Assembly: GCF_001667315.1 (NCBI RefSeq) | Contig: NZ_LZHT01000041.1 | Span: 270,683-334,682, forward strand | Source: Mycobacterium sp. 852002-10029_SCH5224772 | GTDB lineage: Bacteria; Actinomycetota; Actinomycetes; Mycobacteriales; Mycobacteriaceae | DNA: 64,000 nucleotides | Reading direction: 5' to 3' | Program-made: the position numbers and the translations under genes | Shown: positions 42,280 through 49,554 of the stretch, in pieces | How positions within the stretch are numbered: the first letter of the stretch is position 1 | Layout of the letters: every line of letters begins with the position of its first letter | Notes under the pieces: generated by a model | What the model was told of the DNA's origin: nothing | What the model saw: the letters and a program-made list of their open reading frames with translations, nothing else | Database searches by the model: none

Positions 42280-43079
42280 GCTGGTCTCCGGGATCGGGCC
42301 AGGCACGGGATGCGCTTTTGCGAGCCGTCGTCTCGCCGACACCACTCATGGGCATCGGCGCGGCAGTTCGGGCACTGGTGGTCCATATCGGCGTTGACGT
42401 ACAGCTGCTGAGCGAGCATGTCGAACTGCGCCGGCGCGCTTTCGCGGCTGGCCCCTGGTGACGTACCCCCGCCACGAAACCTCAGATGCTTTTCGTCAGA
42501 AGGTTTTCGCGCAGCGTCAGGTGTTAACCCGTCAAGTGTTAAACCGTCAAGTAGGTCATCCCGGGTGACCTGTTCGGTCTCTGATTTGACCCGTTCGGCC
42601 CCCGGATTTGACCCGTTCGGTCCGGTCTCATGACCCGTTCTGTCCGAATCGAGGTCCAGCAAATCGCTTGTGGCGGTTCCGATTGGGTCACCTTGGGTGA
42701 CCCGTTCGCCTATCCCCGAATGGGTCACCATGGATGACCAGTTCGTGTCACGTGGCGTCCGCGTGATGTCCGCCCGGACAGGCATCGCGCATAACTCGTA
42801 GACCGGTGCTGCTGACCTGCCTTGTTGATTGTTAAAGCCGCGCTTGATCTTCCGAAGGTAACCAGCATCTTCAAGTTCCTTGACGGCCCGCTTCGCGGTA
42901 GACAGCGATGTGCCGTACTGGACGGCCCGAATGTGGTCCCAGCGAACTGATGCTTGCCGGGTCTTGGTGTTGGCCTTCTCGGCGATCGCAATCAGCGCTT
43001 GGAACCCGCGCTCGGAAACGCCGCGAGCTCGTAAGGTCTCCGAGGCGACGATCACTTCGCCGACAAGTTGGCCGCTCAC
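42276..43079 (-). CDS. winged-helix replication-initiator-like protein with C-terminal zinc finger
   Basis: A 267-residue protein. Residues 1-95 form a winged-helix DNA-binding domain of the phage/plasmid initiator kind (AIAEKANTKTRQASVRWDHI, TSLSTAKRAVKELEDAGYLR). Residues 100-215 are a low-complexity linker whose DNA holds eight iteron-like repeats. The C-terminal 45 residues are a zinc finger with CPNCRADAHEWC. The arrangement, an initiator gene carrying its own repeat array, resembles lambda O/oriL-type replication modules. GTG 43079 overlaps the upstream gene's stop. Confidence 0.65.
   Translation of the reverse strand: MSGQLVGEVIVASETLRARGVSERGFQALIAIAEKANTKTRQASVRWDHIRAVQYGTSLSTAKRAVKELEDAGYLRKIKRGFNNQQGRSAAPVYELCAMPVRADITRTPRDTNWSSMVTHSGIGERVTQGDPIGTATSDLLDLDSDRTGHETGPNGSNPGAERVKSETEQVTRDDLLDGLTLDGLTPDAARKPSDEKHLRFRGGGTSPGASRESAPAQFDMLAQQLYVNADMDHQCPNCRADAHEWCRRDDGSQKRIPCLARSRRPA
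42566..42746. repeat. iteron-like array, consensus TGACCCGTTCGG, candidate origin
   Basis: Six forward copies (starts 42566, 42587, 42609, 42631, 42698, 42735) and two inverted copies (42679-42690, 42716-42727) of a 12-bp unit, with 0-3 changes from the consensus. The first four are spaced 21, 22 and 22 bp, i.e. two helical turns; the last four alternate orientation at 18-19 bp. The spacings shift the reading frame, so the repeat is conserved at DNA and not protein level. The array lies inside the initiator-like gene 42276-43079. Confidence 0.75.
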
Positions 43080-43255
43080 GTCCCCGCGGTGCGTGCTGTA
43101 GTGGCAGCGTCGAGCAGTTGGCCGGCCAGCCCGACGGCGAACTCGGGCGTGACGCTGTACGGGTCGGATCCGCTGCCGATCGCGACGAGCACCAGCCCCG
43201 GCCTCGACGCGTTCGCCGCTACGTGAACGGCGGGCTGATCAGGTGGCTTCCCCAT
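43076..43255 (-). CDS. small hypothetical protein, 59 aa
   Basis: ATG 43255 overlaps the excisionase stop (TAATG), and the product's TGA overlaps the initiator-like gene's GTG (GTGA at 43076-43079). The product begins MGKPPDQPAVHVAANASRPG and continues LVLVAIGSGSDPYSVTPEFA. Coupling at both ends supports expression. Function unknown. Confidence 0.6.
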   Translation of the reverse strand: MGKPPDQPAVHVAANASRPGLVLVAIGSGSDPYSVTPEFAVGLAGQLLDAATTARTAGT

Positions 43256-43494
43256 TACGCAATCCCCCGCGGACCGTCGGTGCGCTGAACGGTGTTCGCG
43301 TCGAGGTACGCGTTGACGTCACTCCATCGGTACAAGACCTTCCGGTTGACCTTGATGAACTTCGGCCCCATGCCGCGATAGCGCATCTGCGCAAGTCCTT
43401 GCTCTGTCGTATGAAGCACTGCTGCAACCTCTTTGGGGCCAGCAGTCTCGGGCGGCGATGTGTTCAAACTGGCTGGGTTGACGCTCGCGTTCAA
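43255..43494 (-). CDS. excisionase-like HTH protein
   Basis: A 79-residue protein with GPKEVAAVLHTTEQGLAQMR then GPKFIKVNRKVLYRWSDVNA and YLDANTV, the canonical small excisionase/MerR-like helix-turn-helix. The TTG start at 43494 is chosen because GGAGG lies 8 bases upstream (43503-43507). It is the first gene of the leftward operon and divergent from the XRE repressor/integrase unit, which is the usual place for a recombination directionality factor. Confidence 0.8.
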   Translation of the reverse strand: MNASVNPASLNTSPPETAGPKEVAAVLHTTEQGLAQMRYRGMGPKFIKVNRKVLYRWSDVNAYLDANTVQRTDGPRGIA

Positions 43495-43545
43495 GGTGTG
43501 TGCCTCCGGTGAGATTCTCAACCCATGCAAATCACGGGCTTGTCG

Positions 43546-43577
43546 TTGACACTGCATCGCGCGTCGCCTGCTGTCAA
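43546..43577. promoter_or_regulatory. inverted repeat TTGACA-N20-TGTCAA in the lysis/lysogeny-type switch
   Basis: Perfect 6-bp arms at 43546-43551 and 43572-43577 lie between the divergent excisionase and XRE repressor genes. Each arm also reads as a -35 box (TTGACA) on opposite strands, though neither has a strong -10 at the right distance. It is a likely operator/promoter region for the repressor. Confidence 0.45.
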
Positions 43578-43595
43578 GCCTTGCGAAACCGGGGT

Positions 43596-44267
43596 ATGTT
43601 TCGTGTCGTGACGGAAACGGTCGACTTGGCGGCGGTGATGGGCCGCAACGCGCGAGAACTACGTGGTGACGCGAACCTCAACGACGTAGCCAAGGCGGCG
43701 CGGGCATGCGGCTTGAACTGGGGCACCGGGCGAGTCTCAGACCTAGAACACGGCAAGGTATCGCCGACACTGCCGACGTTGGTTGCCTTGGCTCTGATCT
43801 TCTCAGAGCTACTCGACCGGCCCGTATCGTTGGGCGACCTCGTTCGCGGGGACGACAACATCGCTGTCACACCAAGAATCAGCGTCTCAACTAAGGAACT
43901 GCGCCGCTACCTGTCGGGAGACGCCGTGACGGCGGCGGGCCGGTACCGACGCGAGGCCGGCGCCGCGTTGCAGTCAGTCGTTACTGACGACTACCGAGAT
44001 AACTGGCCGGCCCGCCTTCAGTCGGTGTCGAAAGGTGCCACGATGCGGATGCTCGGACAGATCGGCGAGCCCGAGGAACGACTCGCGCGGGAGTTAGGGC
44101 TCGACCATTCGCGGCTCGCCGCCGAAATGTTGGCCCAATGGGGCAAGTCGTTTAGCGCCAAACGCGACGAACTCGCCGGCCCGGAAGCGAATGCCCAGAA
44201 GAAGGGGCGCATTGCTCGCGCGCTCAAGGCCGACTTGAAAGCGGTGCTCGATGGCGACGATCAATAA
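43596..44267 (+). CDS. XRE-family repressor (CI-like)
   Basis: A 223-residue protein with an XRE helix-turn-helix near the N-terminus (GRNARELRGDANLNDVAKAA, GRVSDLEHGKVSPTLPTLVA, about residues 15-75). A C-terminal helical region carries no obvious Ser-Lys autoprotease dyad (RYLSGDAVTAAGRYRREAGA, LGQIGEPEERLARELGLDHS). The start is ATG 43596; GTG 43608, just after a TATGTT element, could be a leaderless alternative. Its 3' end overlaps the integrase start by 17 bases, so repressor and integrase are expressed together. Confidence 0.8.
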   Translation: MFRVVTETVDLAAVMGRNARELRGDANLNDVAKAARACGLNWGTGRVSDLEHGKVSPTLPTLVALALIFSELLDRPVSLGDLVRGDDNIAVTPRISVSTKELRRYLSGDAVTAAGRYRREAGAALQSVVTDDYRDNWPARLQSVSKGATMRMLGQIGEPEERLARELGLDHSRLAAEMLAQWGKSFSAKRDELAGPEANAQKKGRIARALKADLKAVLDGDDQ

Positions 44268-45390
44268 GTATCAAACCGCAAGCGGTGCAACCCTTTACCG
44301 GGTCCGCTACCGGACGCCGGACCACAGACAGACCGACAAGCGCGGGTTCAGAACCAAGCGTGACGCCGAGGCATTCGCGGCGACCGTAGAGGTCAAGAAA
44401 CTGACCGGTGAGTTCATCCCGGAGGCGGCGGGCCGCACCATGCTGGCCGAGCTGGCGCCAGATTGGTTGGCGCGCAAGCAACAGGCGACTGCACCGTCGA
44501 ACTATCGGATGATCGAATCAGCCTGGCGCATCCACGTTCAACCGAAGTGGGGTCACTGGCAGATCGCCAAGGTTTCGGTGCCCGATATCGAATCTTGGAT
44601 TGCCCAAATGATCCGCGAGGGCCGCGGAGCGACGACCGTGCTGCGTGCGCACGGTGTGCTATCCGGGATTCTGCAAGACGCGGTTAAGGCGCGGCGGTTG
44701 GCGTCGAACCCGGCGCGCGGAATCGAGGGGTTACCGCGCAAGACAACGCGCCGACACATCTACCTGACCGCCGACGACGTACACCGCCTAGCAGCGGAGT
44801 GTGGCGAGCATCGGCCACTGGTGTACGTGCTCGCCCTATGCGGACTCCGCTGGGGCGAGGCGATCGCGCTGCGGGTGCGTGATGTCGAGTTCCTGAAGCG
44901 CCGCCTGGTCGTCGCGGACAACGCCGTCCAGCTCGGCGTCGAGCACGCCGTCGGGCAGACCAAAGGTCGCAAGGTCCGGTCAGTGCCGGTTCCGACATTC
45001 GTCCTCGACGAGCTCTCCCGACTGTGTGCAGACAAGAGCACAGAAGATCTGCTGTTCCCCGGCCCCGACGGAAAGTACCTACCGCGCCCGAAGTCGACTC
45101 GAGGGTGGTTCTCGGGCGCTGTGAAGCGTTCGAAGGTTCAGGCGATCACTCCACATGACCTTCGGCACACCGCGGCGTCGTTGGCAATCTCTGCAGGCGT
45201 AAACGTGCTGGCACTACAGCGGATGCTCGGACACAAGTCGGCGAAGGTCACTTTGGACACCTACGCGGACCTGTTCGACACCGATCTCGATGCCGTCGCG
45301 GTCACTCTTCACAACTCGTACTCACCTGTGACTGTGGGCAAAGTGTGGGCAGCAGGTGGGCAGACCAACAGTCAGCAAACAGAGAAATAG
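44251..45390 (+). CDS. int: tyrosine-type site-specific integrase
   Basis: A 379-residue phage integrase. An arm-binding N-terminus (MATINKYQTASGATLYRVRY, with FRTKRDAEAFAATVE) and a core-binding SAM-like domain precede the catalytic domain. Catalytic residues are Arg200 (CGLRWGEA), His302 and Arg305 (PHDLRHTAA), His328 (LGHKS) and Tyr338 (TLDTYADLF), all present, so it should be active. It lies 33 bases from the tRNA-Ser 3' end. It uses the 27-bp tRNA segment as core, and the GTGGGCA pairs are its likely arm sites. Confidence 0.95.
   Translation: MATINKYQTASGATLYRVRYRTPDHRQTDKRGFRTKRDAEAFAATVEVKKLTGEFIPEAAGRTMLAELAPDWLARKQQATAPSNYRMIESAWRIHVQPKWGHWQIAKVSVPDIESWIAQMIREGRGATTVLRAHGVLSGILQDAVKARRLASNPARGIEGLPRKTTRRHIYLTADDVHRLAAECGEHRPLVYVLALCGLRWGEAIALRVRDVEFLKRRLVVADNAVQLGVEHAVGQTKGRKVRSVPVPTFVLDELSRLCADKSTEDLLFPGPDGKYLPRPKSTRGWFSGAVKRSKVQAITPHDLRHTAASLAISAGVNVLALQRMLGHKSAKVTLDTYADLFDTDLDAVAVTLHNSYSPVTVGKVWAAGGQTNSQQTEK
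45331..45351 (+). promoter_or_regulatory. candidate integrase arm-type sites, right end
   Basis: ACTGTGGGCA and TGTGGGCA are separated by three bases, exactly like 30194-30214; a third GGTGGGCA follows at about 45355-45362. They lie within the integrase 3' coding end, about 70-90 bases inside the attachment core, mirroring the distance at the left end. Confidence 0.6.
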
Positions 45391-45398
45391 CCCCCTTA

Positions 45399-45411
45399 CC
45401 TGCATTGCAGG
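45399..45411 (+). terminator. stem-loop between integrase and tRNA
   Basis: CCTGC-ATT-GCAGG forms a 5-bp stem 8 bases after the integrase stop and 11 bases before the 3' end of the convergent tRNA-Ser. No T-run follows. It could end transcription of either unit. Confidence 0.35.
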
Positions 45412-45422
45412 GGTTGGGGCTA

Positions 45423-45449
45423 TGGCGGTGGCGGAGGGATTTGAACCCT
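45423..45449. repeat. right attachment site (direct repeat copy 2)
   Basis: This 27-bp copy is identical to 30077-30103 and is embedded in the tRNA-Ser gene from the CCA end through the T-arm. The integrase therefore restores an intact tRNA on integration. Confidence 0.92.
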
Positions 45450-45512
45450 CGGACGGTTTTAGCCGTCACACGCTTTCGAGGCGTGCTCCTTAGGCCGCTC
45501 GGACACGCCACC
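45423..45512 (-). tRNA. serX: tRNA-Ser (anticodon CGA)
   Basis: A 90-nt class II tRNA on the minus strand. The acceptor GGTGGCG pairs with CGCCACC followed by discriminator G and encoded CCA. The anticodon arm CACGC-CTCGAAA-GCGTG gives anticodon CGA, and there is a long serine-type variable arm (GACGGC/…CCGTC) and the T-loop TTCAAAT. It reads UCG codons. Its 3' end is the integration target of the neighbouring element. The M. tuberculosis tRNA-Ser at this syntenic place is serX as I recall. Confidence 0.95.
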
Positions 45513-45541
45513 GCCGAGCAGCTTACCGAACCGAATGCCTC

Positions 45542-45997
45542 TCACCCCAATCGCTGGTGGGCGAAGAAGGCCTCCAGCGGCGCGGCGCACTCCTGCGCCA
45601 GCACACCGCCGCGCACTTGCGGGCGGTGATTGAGCCGCCGGTCGCGGACCACGTCCCACAGCGATCCGACGGCTCCGGTCTTGGGCTCCCAAGCCCCGAA
45701 CACCAGCCGGGCGATGCGCGACAGCACCAGCGCCCCCGCGCACATCGTGCACGGTTCGACGGTGACTGCCAGCGTGGCGCCCTCGAGCCGCCACCCATCC
45801 CCGAGCACTTTGGCGGCCGCCCGCAGCGCCAGGATCTCGGCGTGGGCCGTCGGGTCACCCAGGGCCTCGCGGGCATTCACCGCACGGGCCAATTCGGTTC
45901 CGTCGGCGCTGACCACGACCGCGCCGATGGGCACATCCCGGGGACCCGCCGTCGCGGCGACCGACAATGCGGAGCGGATCAGCTCTTCGTCAGTCAC
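45542..45997 (-). CDS. tadA: tRNA-specific adenosine deaminase TadA
   Basis: A 151-residue zinc deaminase. HAE (His52, Glu54) and PCTMC (Cys83, Cys86) form the catalytic site, and GDPTAHAEILALRAA and VFGAWEPKTGAVGS are TadA-like. It converts A34 to inosine in tRNA-Arg(ACG), which is essential in most bacteria. It lies downstream of the tRNA-Ser gene on the same strand. Its start overlaps the end of 45994-46518 by 4 bases, the usual actinobacterial pair. The order matches Rv3752c. Confidence 0.93.
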   Translation of the reverse strand: MTDEELIRSALSVAATAGPRDVPIGAVVVSADGTELARAVNAREALGDPTAHAEILALRAAAKVLGDGWRLEGATLAVTVEPCTMCAGALVLSRIARLVFGAWEPKTGAVGSLWDVVRDRRLNHRPQVRGGVLAQECAAPLEAFFAHQRLG

Positions 45998-46518
45998 CGA
46001 CCGAGGCGGTCAATCACCGCCGACAGCTGATCGGCAAAGCCCATCTCACGGGCGATGCGGCCCAGCTGCTCGTCGGCGTACAGGTCGGCCTCGTCGAGGA
46101 TGACCCCCAAAACCGCCTCGGGCAGCCCGATGTCGGACAGCAGGCCCAGGTCTCCCTCCTCGAAGGGATCCGAATCCTCGAGGTCGTCGGGATCGATGTC
46201 GGCGTCGAGCTTGTCGAGCACTTCCGCGGCGATGTCGTAGTCCAGCGCGGCGGTGGCATCCGAGAGCAACAGCCGCGTCCCCGACGGCGCGGGCCGCACG
46301 ATAACGAAGAATTCGTCGTCGACGTCAAGCAGACCGAAGACAGCCCCTGCGCTACGCAATTCGCGCAGCTCCGTCTCGGCGGCCGACAGGCTCATCAGCG
46401 ACTTACGGGCCATCGGAGCACAGCGCCACTGTCCCTCTTCGCGCACGACCGCGACGCCGAAGCCGTCCGGTGTGTCCGCGGACAGGCCCTGGGCAGAGGC
46501 CCGTTGTTGTGCTCCCAT
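45994..46518 (-). CDS. tRNA adenosine deaminase-associated protein
   Basis: A 174-residue acidic protein (GFGVAVVREEGQWRCAPMAR, then LDADIDPDDLEDSDPFEEGD) with the pattern of the actinobacterial family always found next to tadA (Rv3753c type). Its molecular function is unknown and association with TadA is inferred from conserved linkage. Translation of tadA is coupled to it (ATGA-type overlap). Confidence 0.9.
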   Translation of the reverse strand: MGAQQRASAQGLSADTPDGFGVAVVREEGQWRCAPMARKSLMSLSAAETELRELRSAGAVFGLLDVDDEFFVIVRPAPSGTRLLLSDATAALDYDIAAEVLDKLDADIDPDDLEDSDPFEEGDLGLLSDIGLPEAVLGVILDEADLYADEQLGRIAREMGFADQLSAVIDRLGR

Positions 46519-46620
46519 GGCCGCTTACGGTAGTCCCTGACCAGGCCCCTGACCAGATGGAGCCTGGTAGGGGCGACGTCTGACAGCAACGTTTCCGACC
46601 GGATGTGCCAACCTTGGAAT

Positions 46621-47592
46621 GTGGCAAGCCGTTCTTCTAAGACACCGGTGTGTGTGCTCGGGCTGGGGCTGATCGGTGGCTCGATCATGCGAGCCGCCAC
46701 CGCAGCGGGCCGCGAGGTGTTCGGCTACAACCGCTCGGTGGAGGGCGCGCAGGCCGCGAGCGCCGACGGCTTTGACGCCACCACGGATCTGACTGCGACC
46801 CTGACCCGCGCCGCCGGCGCCGATGCGTTGATCGTGCTGGCCGTACCGATGCCGGCGATGGCGGGCATGCTCGCCCACATCAAGGCCACCGCCCCGGCGT
46901 GCCCGTTGACCGACGTCACCAGCGTCAAGAAGGCGGTCCTCGACGAGGTCGTCGCGGCAGGTCTGCAGGAACGCTTCGTCGGCGGCCACCCGATGGCCGG
47001 CACCGCGCATTCGGGGTGGGCCGCCGGCCGCGCCGGGTTGTTCACCGGGGCGCCGTGGGTGGTCAGCGTCGACGATCATGTCGACCCGACGGTCTGGTCG
47101 ATGGTGATGACGCTCGCGCTGGACTGTGGCGCGGTGGTGGTCCCGGCCAGATCCGACGAACACGACGCCGCCGCGGCCGCCATCTCACATCTGCCCCACT
47201 TACTTGCCGAGGCGCTCGCGGTCGTCGCCGGCGACGTGCCGTTGGCGTTCGCATTGGCCGCCGGGTCATTCCGCGACGGGACCCGGGTGGCGGCCACCGC
47301 ACCGGACCTGGTGCGGGCGATGTGCGAAGGCAACTGCGACCAACTGGTGCCCACCGTCGACCGCTTCATCGAGCTGCTGGGTCGTGCCCGCGAATCGCTG
47401 GCCCACCACAACTCGGTCGCCGACCTCATCGAAGCGGGCCACGCCGCTCGAACGCGCTACGACAGCTTTCCGCGCGGCGACGTTTTCCACGTCATCGTCG
47501 GCGCGGACAACTGGCGTCAGGAATTGGCCGCCGCGGGCCGCGCGGGCGAAGTGATCAGATCCGCTCTGCCAAGCCTGGATAGTCGACGATGA
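46621..47592 (+). CDS. tyrA: prephenate dehydrogenase
   Basis: A 323-residue enzyme of tyrosine synthesis that oxidatively decarboxylates prephenate to hydroxyphenylpyruvate. The N-terminal NAD loop is [32 protein letters not shown] and [16 protein letters not shown] are TyrA signatures (His/Ser active-site region), and the helical dimerisation domain follows. GTG 46621 is preferred over an ATG six codons upstream. It is divergent from the tadA pair, as Rv3754 is in M. tuberculosis; its last 38 bases overlap the convergent next gene. Confidence 0.93.
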   Translation: MASRSSKTPVCVLGLGLIGGSIMRAATAAGREVFGYNRSVEGAQAASADGFDATTDLTATLTRAAGADALIVLAVPMPAMAGMLAHIKATAPACPLTDVTSVKKAVLDEVVAAGLQERFVGGHPMAGTAHSGWAAGRAGLFTGAPWVVSVDDHVDPTVWSMVMTLALDCGAVVVPARSDEHDAAAAAISHLPHLLAEALAVVAGDVPLAFALAAGSFRDGTRVAATAPDLVRAMCEGNCDQLVPTVDRFIELLGRARESLAHHNSVADLIEAGHAARTRYDSFPRGDVFHVIVGADNWRQELAAAGRAGEVIRSALPSLDSRR

Positions 47593-48154
47593 ATCCTTCG
47601 TCGTCGACGCTCACCGTGGCGCCGGCGATCGGCGTGCGCACCTTGATCTCGTGGCGACTGCCCGCGCTGCTGTAGCTCACGGTGTCCGCGATGATGGACA
47701 TCTCCGGCATGGTCACGTAGACCACGGGCAGCGTGACCGACGCCGCTTGCTCTTGTAGGCCGAGCCGACGGATCGGCAGCGCGTTGAAGAACGGGCTGAA
47801 CTCCACGTCGACGTCCAGGGCGCCGTTGTAGGCCGCGCGGTGCTCGCCCTGATGGTCGGTGACCAACCACATGTTCTCTTCGTCGCGGGCGAAGGAGAAG
47901 ACACGCTCACGCTCGGCCAGGGTGACGGTCATCCCGAGCCGCTTGGTGGCGCCGGTTTCATCGGTCTGCAGATCGTAGTAGGCGCCGAACGCCGGGTTGG
48001 CCTCGGTGGCGGCCGCAACGATGCGGCCGTTGGCCTTGATTCTCTTGCCGGACACCTGGAGTCGTACCGATTCCATCCGGGAGACGTCCTGTGCGCGCCA
48101 GGTGAGCATCGCCTGCCACACGCGGCGCGACGGATCGGAGGGGGCTGCGTTCAC
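47555..48154 (-). CDS. putative glycolipid-binding domain protein
   Basis: A 199-residue protein of the 'putative glycolipid-binding' type (pfam06475-like pattern). [40 protein letters not shown] and beta-rich [20 protein letters not shown] with [16 protein letters not shown] are the recognised segments. No signal peptide. Function is unproven. It corresponds to Rv3755c. It starts directly at the stop of proZ on the same strand, so it belongs to the proXVWZ transcription unit. Confidence 0.82.
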   Translation of the reverse strand: MNAAPSDPSRRVWQAMLTWRAQDVSRMESVRLQVSGKRIKANGRIVAAATEANPAFGAYYDLQTDETGATKRLGMTVTLAERERVFSFARDEENMWLVTDHQGEHRAAYNGALDVDVEFSPFFNALPIRRLGLQEQAASVTLPVVYVTMPEMSIIADTVSYSSAGSRHEIKVRTPIAGATVSVDDEGFIVDYPGLAERI

Positions 48155-48871
48155 TCATCTACCGTAGGACGTCCCCGCGAACCGCTGCGGAAGTGTCCGG
48201 TAAGTGCGTCGCAGTCGACCGGTGCCCGGCACTGACGCCCACACCAGTAGCGCCAGCAGTCCGTCGAGCATCAGCGCCAATGCGGCCACCATCAGCGCCC
48301 CGACCAGGGCCAGGTGAAACTCGCGTTCCTTGATCCCGTCGATCAGGTATCGGCCCAGACCGCCGAGGCTGGCATAGGCGGCCACCGTCGCGGTGGCGAC
48401 CACCTGCAGCGTCGCGTTGCGCAACCCGCCCAGGATCAACGGCAGCGCATTCGGCACCTCGACGCGCAGCAGCACCTGGGCCTCGGTCATGCCCATCGCG
48501 CGGGCGGCGTCGACGACCGTCGGGTCGACGTTGGCGATCCCCGCATAGGTGCCGGCCAACAACGCCGGCACGCCCAGCAACATCAGGGCCACCAGCGACG
48601 GTCCCAGGCCCAGACCGAACAGCAGCGTCCCGAACAGCAGGACACCCAGCGTCGGCAGGGAGCGCAGTCCGTTGACGGCGCCCACGACCAGCAGGGTGCC
48701 GCGCCCGGTGTGCCCGATGACGAGCCCGACGGGAATCGCGATCAGCGCCGATGCCCCCACCGCGATCGCGGTGTATTCGAGGTGCTCGAGGATGCGTGCC
48801 GCGAGCCCGACCGGCCCGGTCCAGTTGTCGACGGTCAACACGTAGGCGATCGCCCGGTCCACGAAGTTCAC
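48155..48871 (-). CDS. proZ: osmoprotectant ABC transporter permease ProZ
   Basis: A 238-residue integral membrane permease with about five or six helices (LLVVGAVNGLRSLPTLGVLL, VGLVIGHTG, LALMLDGLLALLVWASVPG). The EAA-type loop is VVDAARAMGMTEAQVLLRVE. It forms the transmembrane pore with ProW for glycine betaine, carnitine or choline uptake. GTG 48871 overlaps the proW stop (GTGA); an in-frame extension upstream is antisense-like Arg-rich sequence and is rejected. Confidence 0.9.
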   Translation of the reverse strand: MNFVDRAIAYVLTVDNWTGPVGLAARILEHLEYTAIAVGASALIAIPVGLVIGHTGRGTLLVVGAVNGLRSLPTLGVLLFGTLLFGLGLGPSLVALMLLGVPALLAGTYAGIANVDPTVVDAARAMGMTEAQVLLRVEVPNALPLILGGLRNATLQVVATATVAAYASLGGLGRYLIDGIKEREFHLALVGALMVAALALMLDGLLALLVWASVPGTGRLRRTYRTLPQRFAGTSYGR

Positions 48872-49554
48872 CGCGCGCCGCCTACGACGGGCGCGACGAC
48901 CGAGCGGCGCCCGGGAGTACGCACGGCGTGGACCCAGGGTGTGGCCAGCCGCCCGGCGACCACGATGAGCACATCGATGACGACCGCCAGCGCGAACAGC
49001 GCGATGATGCCGGCCAGGATCTGATCGCTCTTGTTGGTCTGGTACCCCTGGGTGAACCAGCTGCCCAACCCGCCGATGCCGATGACGGAGCCGACCGAGA
49101 CCATCGCGATGTTGGTCACCACCACCACCCGCACCCCGGCGATGAGCACCGGAACCGCGAGCGGCAGATCGACTTTCAGAATGCGTGTGATCGGCGGGTA
49201 GCCGACCGCCGTGGCGGCGTCGCGAATCTGGGCGGGGACCGCGTCCAACGCCTCGAGCACCCCCCGCACCAGCAGCGCGGCGGTGTAAGCCGTCAAGGCG
49301 ACGACGACGTTGGCCTCGTCGAGGATGCGTGTCCCGATGATCATCGGCAACACCACGAACAGCGCCAGTGACGGGATGGTGAACACGACGCTGGCGGCCG
49401 CCGTCGTCAGCCCGCGGGCAATTCGTGTGCGCTGCACCAGCATGCCCAGCGGCAGCGCGATCGCCAATCCGATCAACACCGGTACCAAAGACAGCCGCAG
49501 ATGCACGATCGTCAGCCACCAGGCGTCGTCGAGATGGGTGAGCAGATAACGCAT
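48868..49554 (-). CDS. proW: osmoprotectant ABC transporter permease ProW
   Basis: A 228-residue permease starting MRYLLTHLDDAWWLTIVHLR. Hydrophobic helices include VVFTIPSLALFVVLPMIIGT and VLIAGVRVVVVTNIAMVSVG. The cytoplasmic EAA loop is IRDAATAVGYPPITRILKVD, contacting the ATPase. Its start overlaps the proV stop (TAATG). It pairs with ProZ as a heterodimeric channel. Confidence 0.9.
   Translation of the reverse strand: MRYLLTHLDDAWWLTIVHLRLSLVPVLIGLAIALPLGMLVQRTRIARGLTTAAASVVFTIPSLALFVVLPMIIGTRILDEANVVVALTAYTAALLVRGVLEALDAVPAQIRDAATAVGYPPITRILKVDLPLAVPVLIAGVRVVVVTNIAMVSVGSVIGIGGLGSWFTQGYQTNKSDQILAGIIALFALAVVIDVLIVVAGRLATPWVHAVRTPGRRSVVAPVVGGAR

Larger units (their letters stand above)
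30077..45449. mobile_element. integrative element in tRNA-Ser(CGA), about 15.3 kb
   Basis: A 27-bp perfect direct repeat occurs at 30077-30103 and 45423-45449. The right copy is exactly the 3' end of the tRNA-Ser gene, including CCA and the T-stem/loop. A tyrosine integrase gene lies directly beside the tRNA, and similar arm-type candidate sites lie inside both ends. Content: integrase, repressor, excisionase, a leftward operon of small overlapping genes with a replication-initiator-like gene, then cargo. No capsid, portal, tail, large terminase or lysis genes are visible, so it is not a complete prophage; a phage satellite or replicating integrative island is more likely. Integration restores the tRNA 3' end. 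Confidence 0.92.

Noticed and set aside
42566..42746. Regular repeats that might be a CRISPR array
   Set aside because: Units are 12 bp, occur in both orientations with 6-10 bp between them and lie inside a gene; no cas genes are present.
30077..45449. Complete inducible prophage
   Set aside because: There is not enough space and no recognisable virion, packaging-motor or lysis genes.
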